Shown here piece by piece: positions 6,901 through 12,613 of a stretch of DNA of 13,503 bases. Position numbers and translations under genes: made by a program. The notes beneath the pieces were generated by a model. It worked only from the letters and a program-made list of their open reading frames with translations, did no database searches and had not been told where the DNA came from. The DNA is from Candidatus Aenigmatarchaeota archaeon (lineage in GTDB: Archaea > Aenigmatarchaeota > Aenigmatarchaeia > QMZP01 > QMZT01), in assembly GCA_030634615.1 (NCBI GenBank), contig DAOWAL010000021.1:1-13503 (forward strand). Reading direction: 5' to 3'. How positions within the stretch are numbered: position 1 is the first letter of the stretch; each line of letters starts with the position of its first letter.

Positions 6901-9572
6901 GGGACTGATGAGATAACTGATGTTGTTGATACCATAGCTCCGCTTACAGCGATGCCAGTATTAGATGAAGTTGTTTTCATTTCATACGCTTCTTCTTCAA
7001 CAGCGCACACTGTATCACATATGAGCTCTTTTTCTGTACTACTGCAAAAACCATCTCCACATTCATCATCAAACACAATATTTATGGTTTCTTTGTCGGA
7101 TATGTACGCACATTCCTCCTGATTTACAGAAACTATGAATGTCCATTCTCCTTCGATTTCAGGTTGATGTGGGACTGTTGTAGAATATTTATAGATACCG
7201 TTGGAATCGGTGTAATATTTTACTGAACCGCTATTGGTTAAGTCATCTCTTTCTGCATAATAATTAAACATTTGATAAGGCATCAAGTTTCCATATTCAT
7301 CAAAAATTGTTACTTTATATTCCACATAATCTCCAGAATAGTAAGTATTTTTGTTGAAGTCCAGATTAATTCTTGTTGGACAATTTATTTTTTTACAATC
7401 TTGTGAACAACTACTCCAACTTTCCCCTAATTCGCATTTTCCGTTTCCGCAGACTATATTATTTTCAATACATGCTCCGTCTGAGCATTCATTTGGGCAC
7501 TCATATCTGCAACCACCAAGTCCTGAATGACCACATCCATCTTGGGTTGGAATACCGTTATTCCACCCGCAATCTATCTCATATAGGTATTTTCCATCTT
7601 GGCAATAATCACTATAGCATTTTTCTCCGGAGCAAGCCTTTCCATATTCATAATAATTCCTTCCGCCGTCAGAATCTGTACATGTTTGATTGGATGCATA
7701 TTGTATACAGGCCCCATATTCGCAGCCATTTGGACAATCATAAGTATGTACACCTAGATCTTCTATACATGTTCCCTCTTGCAGTGTTACTGGCGTCACA
7801 CACTCGTCTGTCCAGTAGCCGGTATATTGCGGAGGAGGGTTCGTTGTAGTTCCTTTTTCATAATAATCTCTACCGCCGTCAGAATCTGTACATGTTTGAT
7901 TGGATGCATATTGTATACATGCTCCTTCCATGCACCCATTAGGGCACACATATCCTTCGTGGAAATACTGGTTTGGATTTTCTTCGTACCCAGGAGGGCA
8001 AAAATTCTCAACAAGATAACAATTATCTCCTGAACAGCGTTGTACTGCTTTTCCGGCGTCATAAATTATATGACCACCTGCAAATTGTGGATTCAGAGAA
8101 CATATATCTGGATATTCAAGTCCATTGTAAAATTTGGATCCCTTCGTGTAATAGTCTTTTCCATTATCAGTGTCTGTACATTTTCCTTTGGTTGTACATA
8201 TTCCATTTTCTTCATAACACGATTCGCATCTTATGTTGCTGCTTGGTGTCGATTCACCATCTCCTATCATAGGGGAGCACCAGCTTAATTCTTCGTAATT
8301 ATCGCAATTGTAATTGCATGTATATCCTGACATGCAATCCTCTGACCCTTCTGATTTGTCACAGTAATGACCTGCGTATCCAGGATCACATGTTCCCAAT
8401 CCTAATGCAGGCCCTTCTGTAGCGGCGCTCTGTGTGCAATAAGGGGCATTTGAAGGACAGTCAGCTTCTGTTTTACAGCAACCATTTGGCCATTCACATT
8501 CTAAATCATCGCTAATATAAACTTCAGCGTAACTTACAAAAAGCGAGTCACTCACTTTGTAGATATAGTCTTTATACAATCTTGTGCTTGCTAATACCTT
8601 TTCGCCGTTGAAACTGTTTGTCATGGGTATGGAAAACAATAACTCTGCTTGATCATAGTAATAACTTCCCTCTACATCGTACATTTTTTTTGTGCATTGT
8701 ATCCATCCGCCATAAACGCTTGCGGTTGTTTTAAAATAATCATATGTTGAACAATAGAATTCGAAAAGATCTTGATCCTCTCCTGGTATAAAATATTGTT
8801 GGTTATTTGGGTAATGTTGTATATTTGCTTTTACTATAAACATTTCTCCATTGTTTGCGTAATCCCGCATTTTTTCGATATCACCATATTCAAGTATTCC
8901 AGGAGCATTTGGATTAGATGTACTACCGGAATGTCTTATTTGCAAAACTTTTGTCCATTTCCCTGTTTGAACACATGCTCCATCTTTACACCCATTTGAA
9001 CATTTGATGTTGTATCCTTCACCTATGCATTCTCCCTTTGCTTCGTTTATGAAATATTCGTCCAAATAACAGTTCTCAGTATGACATTCACTAACTGGTT
9101 GCCATGAACATGTTGATACACAATATCCATTTTCTACTTCACCACTTTGTAAAAGCATGCAACTGTCTTTCATTTCATCTAGATAAGTATGTCCAAAGTT
9201 TGCAATTGTAACTCCTTTCGTGAAATAATTTTTACCACCATCGGAATCTGTGCATGGTTCCGATTCGCAGAATTCCGTTGGTGTAGCTCCTGAAATTATA
9301 TCATAAACAAGTTGCGCATCTCCTGGTGTTACCTCACCGTTTTTGTTGGTGTCAATGCAGCAAATGTTTTCCGGTAATACAGATACTCCGAGATAAACAT
9401 TCATTATAGCTTCAGCGTCAGCTTCTGTTATTTGGCCATCACCATTTGCGTCCCCTATTATAGAGTTTGAATGGCATGTGACTACGCTAGGGGCAGAAAC
9501 AGTTGGAACCAAGAAAGAAAGGCACACGAAAATAGAAAATAAAATAACCGGAAAAAACGCAAACTTATTCAT
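3963..9572 (-). CDS. Giant secreted Cys-rich modular protein with dockerin-like domain
   Basis: 1869 residues, probably exported and cell-surface or extracellular. In order: signal peptide (1-27, hydrophobic core then TVSA); dockerin-like pair of Ca-binding loops (41-52 with D41, N43, D45, D52; 74-85 with D74, N76, N78, D85); Cys-rich modules opening with CTDSDGG..YY.KG and closing with CPNGC.DGACI; a beta-type stretch (about 204-357); and Ig-like segments (about 734-835 and 1395-1505). Four CGNG.C...C..DC-type motifs start at 708, 838, 913 and 1280. A Gly/Ser linker lies at 979-988, and a MopE-like CFNGVDDDCDGMIDE at 1255-1269. A Tyr-rich domain (about 1515-1625) precedes a last Cys-rich part (1670-1765) and a charged helical, coiled-coil-like tail (1768-1869). 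By hand I count about 125 Cys. There is no C-terminal membrane span. A TATA box 28 nt upstream and no SD suggest a leaderless mRNA. Function unknown; adhesion or surface-layer work is inference. Confidence 0.93.
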   Translation of the reverse strand: MNKFAFFPVILFSIFVCLSFLVPTVSAPSVVTCHSNSIIGDANGDGQITEADAEAIMNVYLGVSVLPENICCIDTNKNGEVTPGDAQLVYDIISGATPTEFCESEPCTDSDGGKNYFTKGVTIANFGHTYLDEMKDSCMLLQSGEVENGYCVSTCSWQPVSECHTENCYLDEYFINEAKGECIGEGYNIKCSNGCKDGACVQTGKWTKVLQIRHSGSTSNPNAPGILEYGDIEKMRDYANNGEMFIVKANIQHYPNNQQYFIPGEDQDLFEFYCSTYDYFKTTASVYGGWIQCTKKMYDVEGSYYYDQAELLFSIPMTNSFNGEKVLASTRLYKDYIYKVSDSLFVSYAEVYISDDLECEWPNGCCKTEADCPSNAPYCTQSAATEGPALGLGTCDPGYAGHYCDKSEGSEDCMSGYTCNYNCDNYEELSWCSPMIGDGESTPSSNIRCESCYEENGICTTKGKCTDTDNGKDYYTKGSKFYNGLEYPDICSLNPQFAGGHIIYDAGKAVQRCSGDNCYLVENFCPPGYEENPNQYFHEGYVCPNGCMEGACIQYASNQTCTDSDGGRDYYEKGTTTNPPPQYTGYWTDECVTPVTLQEGTCIEDLGVHTYDCPNGCEYGACIQYASNQTCTDSDGGRNYYEYGKACSGEKCYSDYCQDGKYLYEIDCGWNNGIPTQDGCGHSGLGGCRYECPNECSDGACIENNIVCGNGKCELGESWSSCSQDCKKINCPTRINLDFNKNTYYSGDYVEYKVTIFDEYGNLMPYQMFNYYAERDDLTNSGSVKYYTDSNGIYKYSTTVPHQPEIEGEWTFIVSVNQEECAYISDKETINIVFDDECGDGFCSSTEKELICDTVCAVEEEAYEMKTTSSNTGIAVSGAMVSTTSVISSVPESPTYCITYCHVKCQRDCTPSCGNGICDDIVCMAEGCPVPENEENCPADCKQVNYCGQYSSDPSCVCKDGYVKEKFEAPCGVVPELPSSGGGGSGGSTAISISGMTTAVTYTGKTATGFTGLGAPSDWELRSDGTLHLKLWNSKIATQVKIKSIEAKLYGYDTITFNTIGCNGEGTYMEIGPGGSAVIEEHCPSIDYNLNWGEEVLKTETSYTLDITILYNSGGYDHIDTGTLTGPVRKLECTDYDGGRNYYIKGTLSGTADWTSWVIIDDCCIKDGTTDRQCVSESNTLEEQYCLNTMHAAEMYVCPNGCVDGACIFSETEDCGIELINGEFQDTDGDGCHAGIDSDCGSIEGVMNPTPEVTCFNGVDDDCDGMIDENDDDLSCNLNCGDYICGWYERLESSEYYCPEDCIENSKEQVKCVFRGSNSVEKCYSADSDGGKFSCSGIGTCVTDVYGTERQKITWKSSCGGYAYTTIDGINEYAEFDCIEQETCTYYRCVPSYTHMYLHTNKNAYSIGEVVKIESNYFDIDQLEDKQLEVSVKNPYGDTETITLSVSCNMGETCSCRTGYYCPPCETKSRCRYTGIYTGAKAVGEYSYSWNTGTGFFKVYDQDVLGKYLILENIQNYIYKESTFFPGPSNVAGYMAIYEKYRKPYTTIVYNFETREQLEKMLADIFIYSSPNEKKINGEYIYVMSNYGQSVYFWTHKTFLIGIIGYEPYITTTALSAVVDYTKSIVAPPVEIVHSEGVVLESNEEIPLDSDMFTGMIAADIPVAEPLPYCGGDSTDSKCGCSEDEHREEFKGECTNYGCEIHYRCISGEPTKLIEAYLDKYPSDIKATGTECEEMDGHCIYFQSPCKDGFEISGFGCQTRSEVCCIKEIEREDILEMVMKLEGIRAKMDILERKANALSEYYYSIDDIERSNKFNKAAKMFSEVKEIVDNTISKIRNNLENLEEVRIEIKNSIKILRDFMKSILEIMVS
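7663..7709. repeat. 47-bp perfect direct repeat, copy 1
   Basis: Identical over 47 bases to 7873-7919. It encodes residues 622-637 of the giant protein, the join between modules 3 and 4 (GACIQYASNQTCTDSDGG region, including an N-Q-T sequon). The 210-bp spacing equals exactly 70 codons, so loss or gain of one unit stays in frame. Confidence 0.9.
7873..7919. repeat. 47-bp perfect direct repeat, copy 2
   Basis: Partner of the repeat at 7663-7709. It encodes residues 552-567, the join between modules 2 and 3. Identity at the nucleotide level, including third codon positions, argues for a recent duplication or gene conversion rather than selection on the protein alone. Confidence 0.9.
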
Positions 9573-9595
9573 GGTTTATAATTTGTCGAAATTTA

Positions 9596-9604
9596 TTATA
9601 TAAG
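9596..9604 (-). promoter_or_regulatory. TATA box for the giant surface protein gene
   Basis: The minus strand reads CTTATATAA, centred about 28 nt before the ATG at 9572. The bases before the ATG (TTATAAACC) show no SD. This points to a leaderless transcript starting at or next to the ATG. A T5 run at 9622-9626 (minus strand), just past the SRP54 stop and upstream of this box, could end SRP54 transcription, making the surface genes a separate unit. Confidence 0.55.
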
Positions 9605-9621
9605 TATTGATTTGTTTCGGT

Positions 9622-9626
9622 AAAAA
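9622..9626 (-). terminator. Possible T-run terminator after SRP54
   Basis: The minus strand has TTTTT starting 5 nt past the SRP54 stop codon (9632-9634), upstream of the TATA box of the next gene. A U-tract alone can be enough in archaea. There is no hairpin. Weak evidence. Confidence 0.3.
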
Positions 9627-9631
9627 CCAAA

Positions 9632-10966
9632 TTACATGCCCATTCCGAACTGTTTTGCAATTTTCGCTAATGGTCCTCTTTTGAATGCTTTTCCGCCACC
9701 TGTCATTTTCATCATTTTTTTCACTTGTTTATAATTTTTTATAAGGTCTCTAATATCTGATTGTTGTGTGCCAGCTCCCTTTGCAATCCTCTGTATTCTG
9801 GATTGCTTGATTAGATCCGGGTCTTCCCTTTCAGCTGGTGTCATGGAATCTATTACAAACTTCCATTTCTTCATCTTCCCTTCTTGTACATTCATAAAGT
9901 CTTTTGGCATCTTTTTTGTCATTGCTCCACCGGAAAATCCAGGTATCATACCCATTACGTTTGATAGTGAGCCCATTTTCTGAAGTGAACCGATTTGATC
10001 GTAGAATTCATTGAGCGTAAATTTACCTTCCATTATTCTCTTTGCAGACTCTTCCGCTCCGGATTCCTTTGCTTTTTCAAGCAACCCTTCAATATCACCA
10101 TATCCGATAAGCCTTGATACGAATCTTTTTGGGTCATATTCTTCAAAATTATCAAGTTTTTCACCAACACCTATCATTTTTACTTTTGAACCGGATACAG
10201 CGGCAGCAGCAAGAGCCCCGCCACCTTTTGCGGTTCCGTCAACTTTTGTGACAATAATGCCGGTTATACCAACTAATTTGTTGAATTCCTCGGCCTGCTT
10301 TCTTGCGGCCTGACCAATATCAGCCGGTATTACAAGGAATGTCTGATCTGGTTTTATTATCTTTCCCAGATTCTTCAGTTCTTTGGCAAGTTCCCCGTCT
10401 AGTGCGTCCCTACCTGCAGAGTCGAAAATCATTACACTTTCTTTTCCTTTCTTAAGTGCATTTTTTGCAATGTCTTCAGCTTTCTTACCATCGAAATAAA
10501 CAGGTACATCAATTTGTTTTCCTATCTGTTTTAATTGCTCTTTAGCTGCTGCTCTGTGTACGTCGCATGCAACAAGACCAACCGAAAGACCTCTTTTTTT
10601 GAACCATCTTCCAAGTTTACCGGATGTTGTTGTTTTACCTGAACCAAAAAGACCTATTAGAAGTATTTTTTGGTTACCTAAAGCGAGTTTACCTTTCTCT
10701 TTACCAAGAAGTTCAATAAACTCGTCGTAAAGTATCTTAAGGAAATATTCCTTAAGTGTCATACCTTTTGGGTGTTCTTCGTTGAGTATTTTATCTTTAA
10801 TGCTCTTTGACATCTCAAAAACAAGCTTGATATCTACATCTGACTGAATTAGCGTTCTTTGCAGGTCACGGACAATGGATTCGACAGCTTCCTTGTCTAC
10901 AACTCCCATTCCCATGACTCTTTTAAACACGCCTTTTATGCCTGTTCCGAGTTTGTCTAATGCCAT
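9632..10966 (-). CDS. srp54: Signal recognition particle protein SRP54 (GTPase)
   Basis: Binds signal sequences and 7S RNA, and delivers ribosomes to the membrane with the receptor FtsY. Numbered from the ATG at 10966 (444 aa): four-helix N domain, 1 to about 85; P-loop GLFGSGKT at 105-112; G2 DVHRAAAKEQL from 135; G3 DSAGR at 182-186; G4 TKVDG from 240; G5 region around 266 (GVGEKLDNFEEYDPKRF). The Met-rich M domain follows, with the SRP RNA-binding stretch SRIQRIAKGAGT at about 389-400 and C-terminus GMGM. A GTG at 10975 extends the frame by three codons. I reject it because its bases (GTGAT, 10971-10975) look like the SD, 4 nt before the ATG, and because MALDKLG is the usual start. Export of the neighbouring surface protein may depend on this pathway, but adjacency alone does not show it. 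Confidence 0.96.
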   Translation of the reverse strand: MALDKLGTGIKGVFKRVMGMGVVDKEAVESIVRDLQRTLIQSDVDIKLVFEMSKSIKDKILNEEHPKGMTLKEYFLKILYDEFIELLGKEKGKLALGNQKILLIGLFGSGKTTTSGKLGRWFKKRGLSVGLVACDVHRAAAKEQLKQIGKQIDVPVYFDGKKAEDIAKNALKKGKESVMIFDSAGRDALDGELAKELKNLGKIIKPDQTFLVIPADIGQAARKQAEEFNKLVGITGIIVTKVDGTAKGGGALAAAAVSGSKVKMIGVGEKLDNFEEYDPKRFVSRLIGYGDIEGLLEKAKESGAEESAKRIMEGKFTLNEFYDQIGSLQKMGSLSNVMGMIPGFSGGAMTKKMPKDFMNVQEGKMKKWKFVIDSMTPAEREDPDLIKQSRIQRIAKGAGTQQSDIRDLIKNYKQVKKMMKMTGGGKAFKRGPLAKIAKQFGMGM

Positions 10967-10970
10967 AATA

Positions 10971-11015
10971 ATCACTTGGATTAACTTAGATTATAAATTC
11001 TTAGTTATATATAAA
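10971..11015 (-). promoter_or_regulatory. SRP54 promoter and SD
   Basis: On the minus strand TTTATATATAA (11005-11015) is a good archaeal TATA box. A start about 26 nt downstream, near 10984, gives a leader of about 18 nt containing GTGAT at 10971-10975, 4 nt before the ATG. A second AT-rich box (GAATTTATAAT, about 10990-11000) lies closer to the gene and is a weaker alternative. Confidence 0.55.
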
Positions 11016-11023
11016 TAAACCTT

Positions 11024-11033
11024 TTTGCGCAAA
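11024..11033. promoter_or_regulatory. 10-bp palindrome TTTGCGCAAA upstream of the SRP54 TATA box
   Basis: A perfect palindrome lies about 9 bp upstream of the SRP54 TATA box, next to where TFB would bind. Its GCGC core stands out in an AT-rich spacer. It may be an operator for a dimeric regulator, but a single copy cannot prove this. Confidence 0.3.
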
Positions 11034-11040
11034 GTAGGCA

Positions 11041-11093
11041 CACAAAAACGTTTACGAAAAGCACGCTATCGCTTTTTACGTGAAATATTTGTG
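11041..11093. other. Interrupted inverted repeat in the divergent spacer
   Basis: Nested arms: CACAAA (11041-11046) with TTTGTG (11088-11093), ACGT (11048-11051) with ACGT (11078-11081), and AAAAGC (11057-11062) with GCTTTT (11071-11076) around an 8-nt loop. The bulges make a stable RNA fold uncertain. The rest of the 10967-11163 spacer holds only the two divergent promoters, and I see no gene in it. Confidence 0.3.
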
Positions 11094-11133
11094 ATTTTAC
11101 TACACTTTTCAGCAATTTTAATGACAATAGGGT

Positions 11134-11142
11134 ATTTTAAAG
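11134..11142 (+). promoter_or_regulatory. TATA box for the 72-aa gene
   Basis: ATTTTAAAG is centred about 26 nt before the ATG at 11164, and there is no SD in the intervening bases. This is the same leaderless arrangement seen for two other genes in the window, and it supports the plus-strand 72-aa frame over the overlapping minus-strand frame. Confidence 0.4.
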
Positions 11143-11163
11143 TAAAATGCGATATTTGATAAA

Positions 11164-11382
11164 ATGAAGTATTTAACTCCAGTAAAAAACTTCCTTCGAA
11201 GAGGATATATAATAAACGGAGAGGATAGTATAATCCAGATTCATAAAGAAGGAATTTTCTCAAACAAGGAACTACCAATTAAACCGCGGAATTTTAATTG
11301 GGTGCTTCGTAGGAAAATAAACAATTACGCGAAAAAAAATGACGTTGATGAAGTCGTATTTGTCATTGGCGTGAAAAAATGA
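11164..11382 (+). CDS. Hypothetical small basic protein (72 aa)
   Basis: I do not recognise it. The sequence is Lys/Arg/Asn-rich with no membrane span, no signal peptide and no Cys. The N-terminal half looks beta-like (GYIINGEDSIIQIHKEGIF). A basic segment (about 39-58, with RRKINNYAKK) precedes a C-terminal strand-like DEVVFVIGVKK. Size and charge would fit a nucleic-acid-binding protein or a small regulator, but nothing specific supports that. Support for the frame: a TATA box at leaderless distance, and a balanced charged composition unlike the Leu/Tyr/Phe-rich opposite-strand frame. It is divergent from SRP54 and upstream of the 334-aa hypothetical, with which it is probably not cotranscribed because that gene has its own TATA box. 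Confidence 0.6.
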   Translation: MKYLTPVKNFLRRGYIINGEDSIIQIHKEGIFSNKELPIKPRNFNWVLRRKINNYAKKNDVDEVVFVIGVKK

Positions 11383-11462
11383 AAGAAAAAATAGAGAAAA
11401 AAATGTCCAAAAATCCAAAATGGAACGAAATGTGTAGCGTATATGATTTCGGCTTTATTTGA
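11379..11462 (+). CDS. Possible 27-aa ORF overlapping the 72-aa gene (ATGA)
   Basis: The start codon overlaps the 72-aa stop as ATGA, a classic arrangement for coupled translation. The frame reads MKEKIEKKMSKNPKWNEM and ends ...YDFGFI at a TGA (11460-11462). GGCGTGA lies a few bases upstream. At 27 codons this could well be chance. It could also be a real small protein, or the remnant of a longer C-terminal part. There is no family resemblance. Confidence 0.22.
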   Translation: MKEKIEKKMSKNPKWNEMCSVYDFGFI

Positions 11463-11516
11463 GTACTTTTTATCATAAAATTACCAAAACACGCACACAC
11501 TACGATCAATAGAAAC

Positions 11517-11591
11517 CTTTATAAACCCCTGATTTAACTATATTACATAATATGTTTACTATTAATAAGTAACAACTAAATTAGGGGTGAT
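11517..11591 (+). promoter_or_regulatory. Promoter, leader and SD of the 334-aa gene
   Basis: CTTTATAAAC at 11517-11526, with GAAAC just upstream as a possible BRE, is the best TATA box in the window. A start near 11548 gives a leader of about 49 nt, longer than the others here. GGGGTGAT (11584-11591) is the SD, 5 nt before the second of two tandem ATGs. The leader contains a small inverted repeat, TTACT (11556-11560) with AGTAA (11568-11572). The bases 11463-11516 show nothing else. Confidence 0.65.
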
Positions 11592-11596
11592 TCATG

Positions 11597-12601
11597 ATGA
11601 AATATGGCGGTAAAGGATACAAAGCTGTAGATACATTGCAACGAATGGGAGATTCTGCCAGAAGCGTTTTTGGTGGAAGATACAAGTTCGTTGATGATGG
11701 TGAAGGTAATGTTTATGTTGTTAAAAAGAAAGTTGGATCTAAATTAGATTACGCTCTTGAAGAAAAAGATTTTTCTGGTAAATTCTTCGGTACAGATAAT
11801 AAAAGATTACTTAGAAAAACAGATAAATTTTTGAGAAAAAGAATCAAAAAAGCAAAAAAAGGAAAATGTGAAGTACCTCAGAGATTATCTTTCTATGTTG
11901 GTAATTCAAATCAGTTGAAATACAATCACGAAGCTAGTCAAGATGCTGCCAATAATCTTTTTATTAGAAAAAAATATGATCAAGTAGCTGGTACAGAAAA
12001 AATTAAAGATGTTAAAGAAAGAAATAGAAAATTTAAAAATATTGGAAGAGACGTTGCCGTAGGGTCTGCAATAGGCGGTGGTTTTTTGAAAGCTGTTGAA
12101 GGGATGATAAAAATTGCCGATAATGTGACCAGTGATGAAATGCTATACAAAGCTTTAAGTGGAACACTTGGTGACGCTGCTCTTAAAGTTGTGCTTCCTG
12201 CATCGACTGTGGCAATGGCTGCGGGTATTGGTATGGATGCTAACATTGAAACTTACAGGGGGCTAAGAAAAAACATGAAAAAAAATAATATTGGAATAGA
12301 TTTTACTGAGAAAACACCTAACTCTGAAAATTTCAGTGCGTCTATAATAAAAATTAATGATGGTGATAATGTTCGATACATAGCTCATCCTCACGGAGTT
12401 GGCGAAAAACCTTCTATTGATAATATAAACAAAATGTCATCCATAGATTCGAGAACAGGTGTGAAGACGATAACACCAGCTTATACAGAGAAAGTTTTTA
12501 GAACTTACACTACGAGTACACGTGATGAATTAAGTGGAATGGTTAATAGAAAACTCGATAGTCTCGAAAAAAGTGGTAAATCAGTTGTAAGTTCTGTCTA
12601 A
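11597..12601 (+). CDS. Hypothetical protein with basic N-half and two hydrophobic segments (334 aa)
   Basis: I do not recognise a family. Two ATGs occur in tandem (11594, 11597). I choose the second because the SD GGTGAT ends 5 nt before it, the spacing used elsewhere here. Features: N-terminal GGKGYKAVDTLQRMGDSARS; a strongly basic stretch at 69-90 (KRLLRKTDKFLRKRIKKAKK); a Gly-rich hydrophobic segment at about 152-174 with a GxxxG pair (G156, G160); a second Ala-rich hydrophobic segment at about 191-213; and a polar C-terminal third with YIAHPHGVGEKP at 261-272. There is one Cys and no signal peptide. The paired small-residue helices could insert in or lie on a membrane. A viral or plasmid origin is possible but unproven. 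It converges on aIF2-alpha with a 3-nt gap. Confidence 0.82.
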   Translation: MKYGGKGYKAVDTLQRMGDSARSVFGGRYKFVDDGEGNVYVVKKKVGSKLDYALEEKDFSGKFFGTDNKRLLRKTDKFLRKRIKKAKKGKCEVPQRLSFYVGNSNQLKYNHEASQDAANNLFIRKKYDQVAGTEKIKDVKERNRKFKNIGRDVAVGSAIGGGFLKAVEGMIKIADNVTSDEMLYKALSGTLGDAALKVVLPASTVAMAAGIGMDANIETYRGLRKNMKKNNIGIDFTEKTPNSENFSASIIKINDGDNVRYIAHPHGVGEKPSIDNINKMSSIDSRTGVKTITPAYTEKVFRTYTTSTRDELSGMVNRKLDSLEKSGKSVVSSV

Positions 12602-12613
12602 AAATCACTTTTT
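12600..12613. terminator. Short bidirectional A5/T5 terminator between convergent genes
   Basis: AAAAA (12600-12604) and TTTTT (12609-12613) flank TCAC. Each strand therefore has a T5 run at or just after its gene's stop: on plus, 7 nt past the 334-aa stop; on minus, directly after the aIF2-alpha TGA. Symmetric U-tracts like this can end both transcripts in archaea. The stem is too short and AT-only to act as a strong hairpin. Confidence 0.4.

Larger units (their letters stand above)
5952..9254 (-). repeat. Five Cys-rich protein modules (CTDSDGG ... CPNGC.DGACI)
   Basis: Five copies of one module in the giant protein: residues 107-200 (8973-9254), 465-552 (7917-8180), 561-622 (7707-7892), 631-701 (7470-7682) and 1133-1207 (5952-6176). 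Each opens with C-T-D-x-D-(G/N)-G-(K/R)-(N/D)-Y-(Y/F) and closes with C-x-N-x-C-x-x-G-A-C. The interior varies in length and usually contains a 'C..C' or 'YC' pair. A degenerate start (SADSDGGKF) occurs near 1325-1333. Copies 3 and 4 are adjacent and nearly identical at their boundary. The others are diverged, so expansion has been both old and recent. Confidence 0.85.

Noticed and set aside
7373..7849. 158-aa plus-strand frame inside the giant gene
   Set aside because: His/Tyr/Leu-rich shadow of the Cys-rich coding strand. The minus-strand protein is clearly real, with signal peptide, repeats and motifs.
7648..7930. Repeats at 7663 and 7873 as a CRISPR or mobile-element remnant
   Set aside because: Only two copies, both inside one coding frame at an exact codon multiple, so they are a protein module duplication. 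No transposase or leader is nearby.
10967..10975. GTG start for SRP54, three codons upstream
   Set aside because: Those bases form the GTGAT Shine-Dalgarno motif 4 nt before the ATG at 10966, and MALDKLG is the normal SRP54 start.
10976..11163. A tRNA or SRP RNA gene in the spacer beside SRP54
   Set aside because: The spacer is AT-rich, with no cloverleaf, no B-box-like GGTTCGA and no SRP-RNA-like conserved loop.
11066..11278. 70-aa minus-strand frame opposite the 72-aa gene
   Set aside because: Its Leu/Tyr/Phe/Ser-rich composition is typical of an antisense frame. The plus-strand frame has better composition and a well-placed TATA box.
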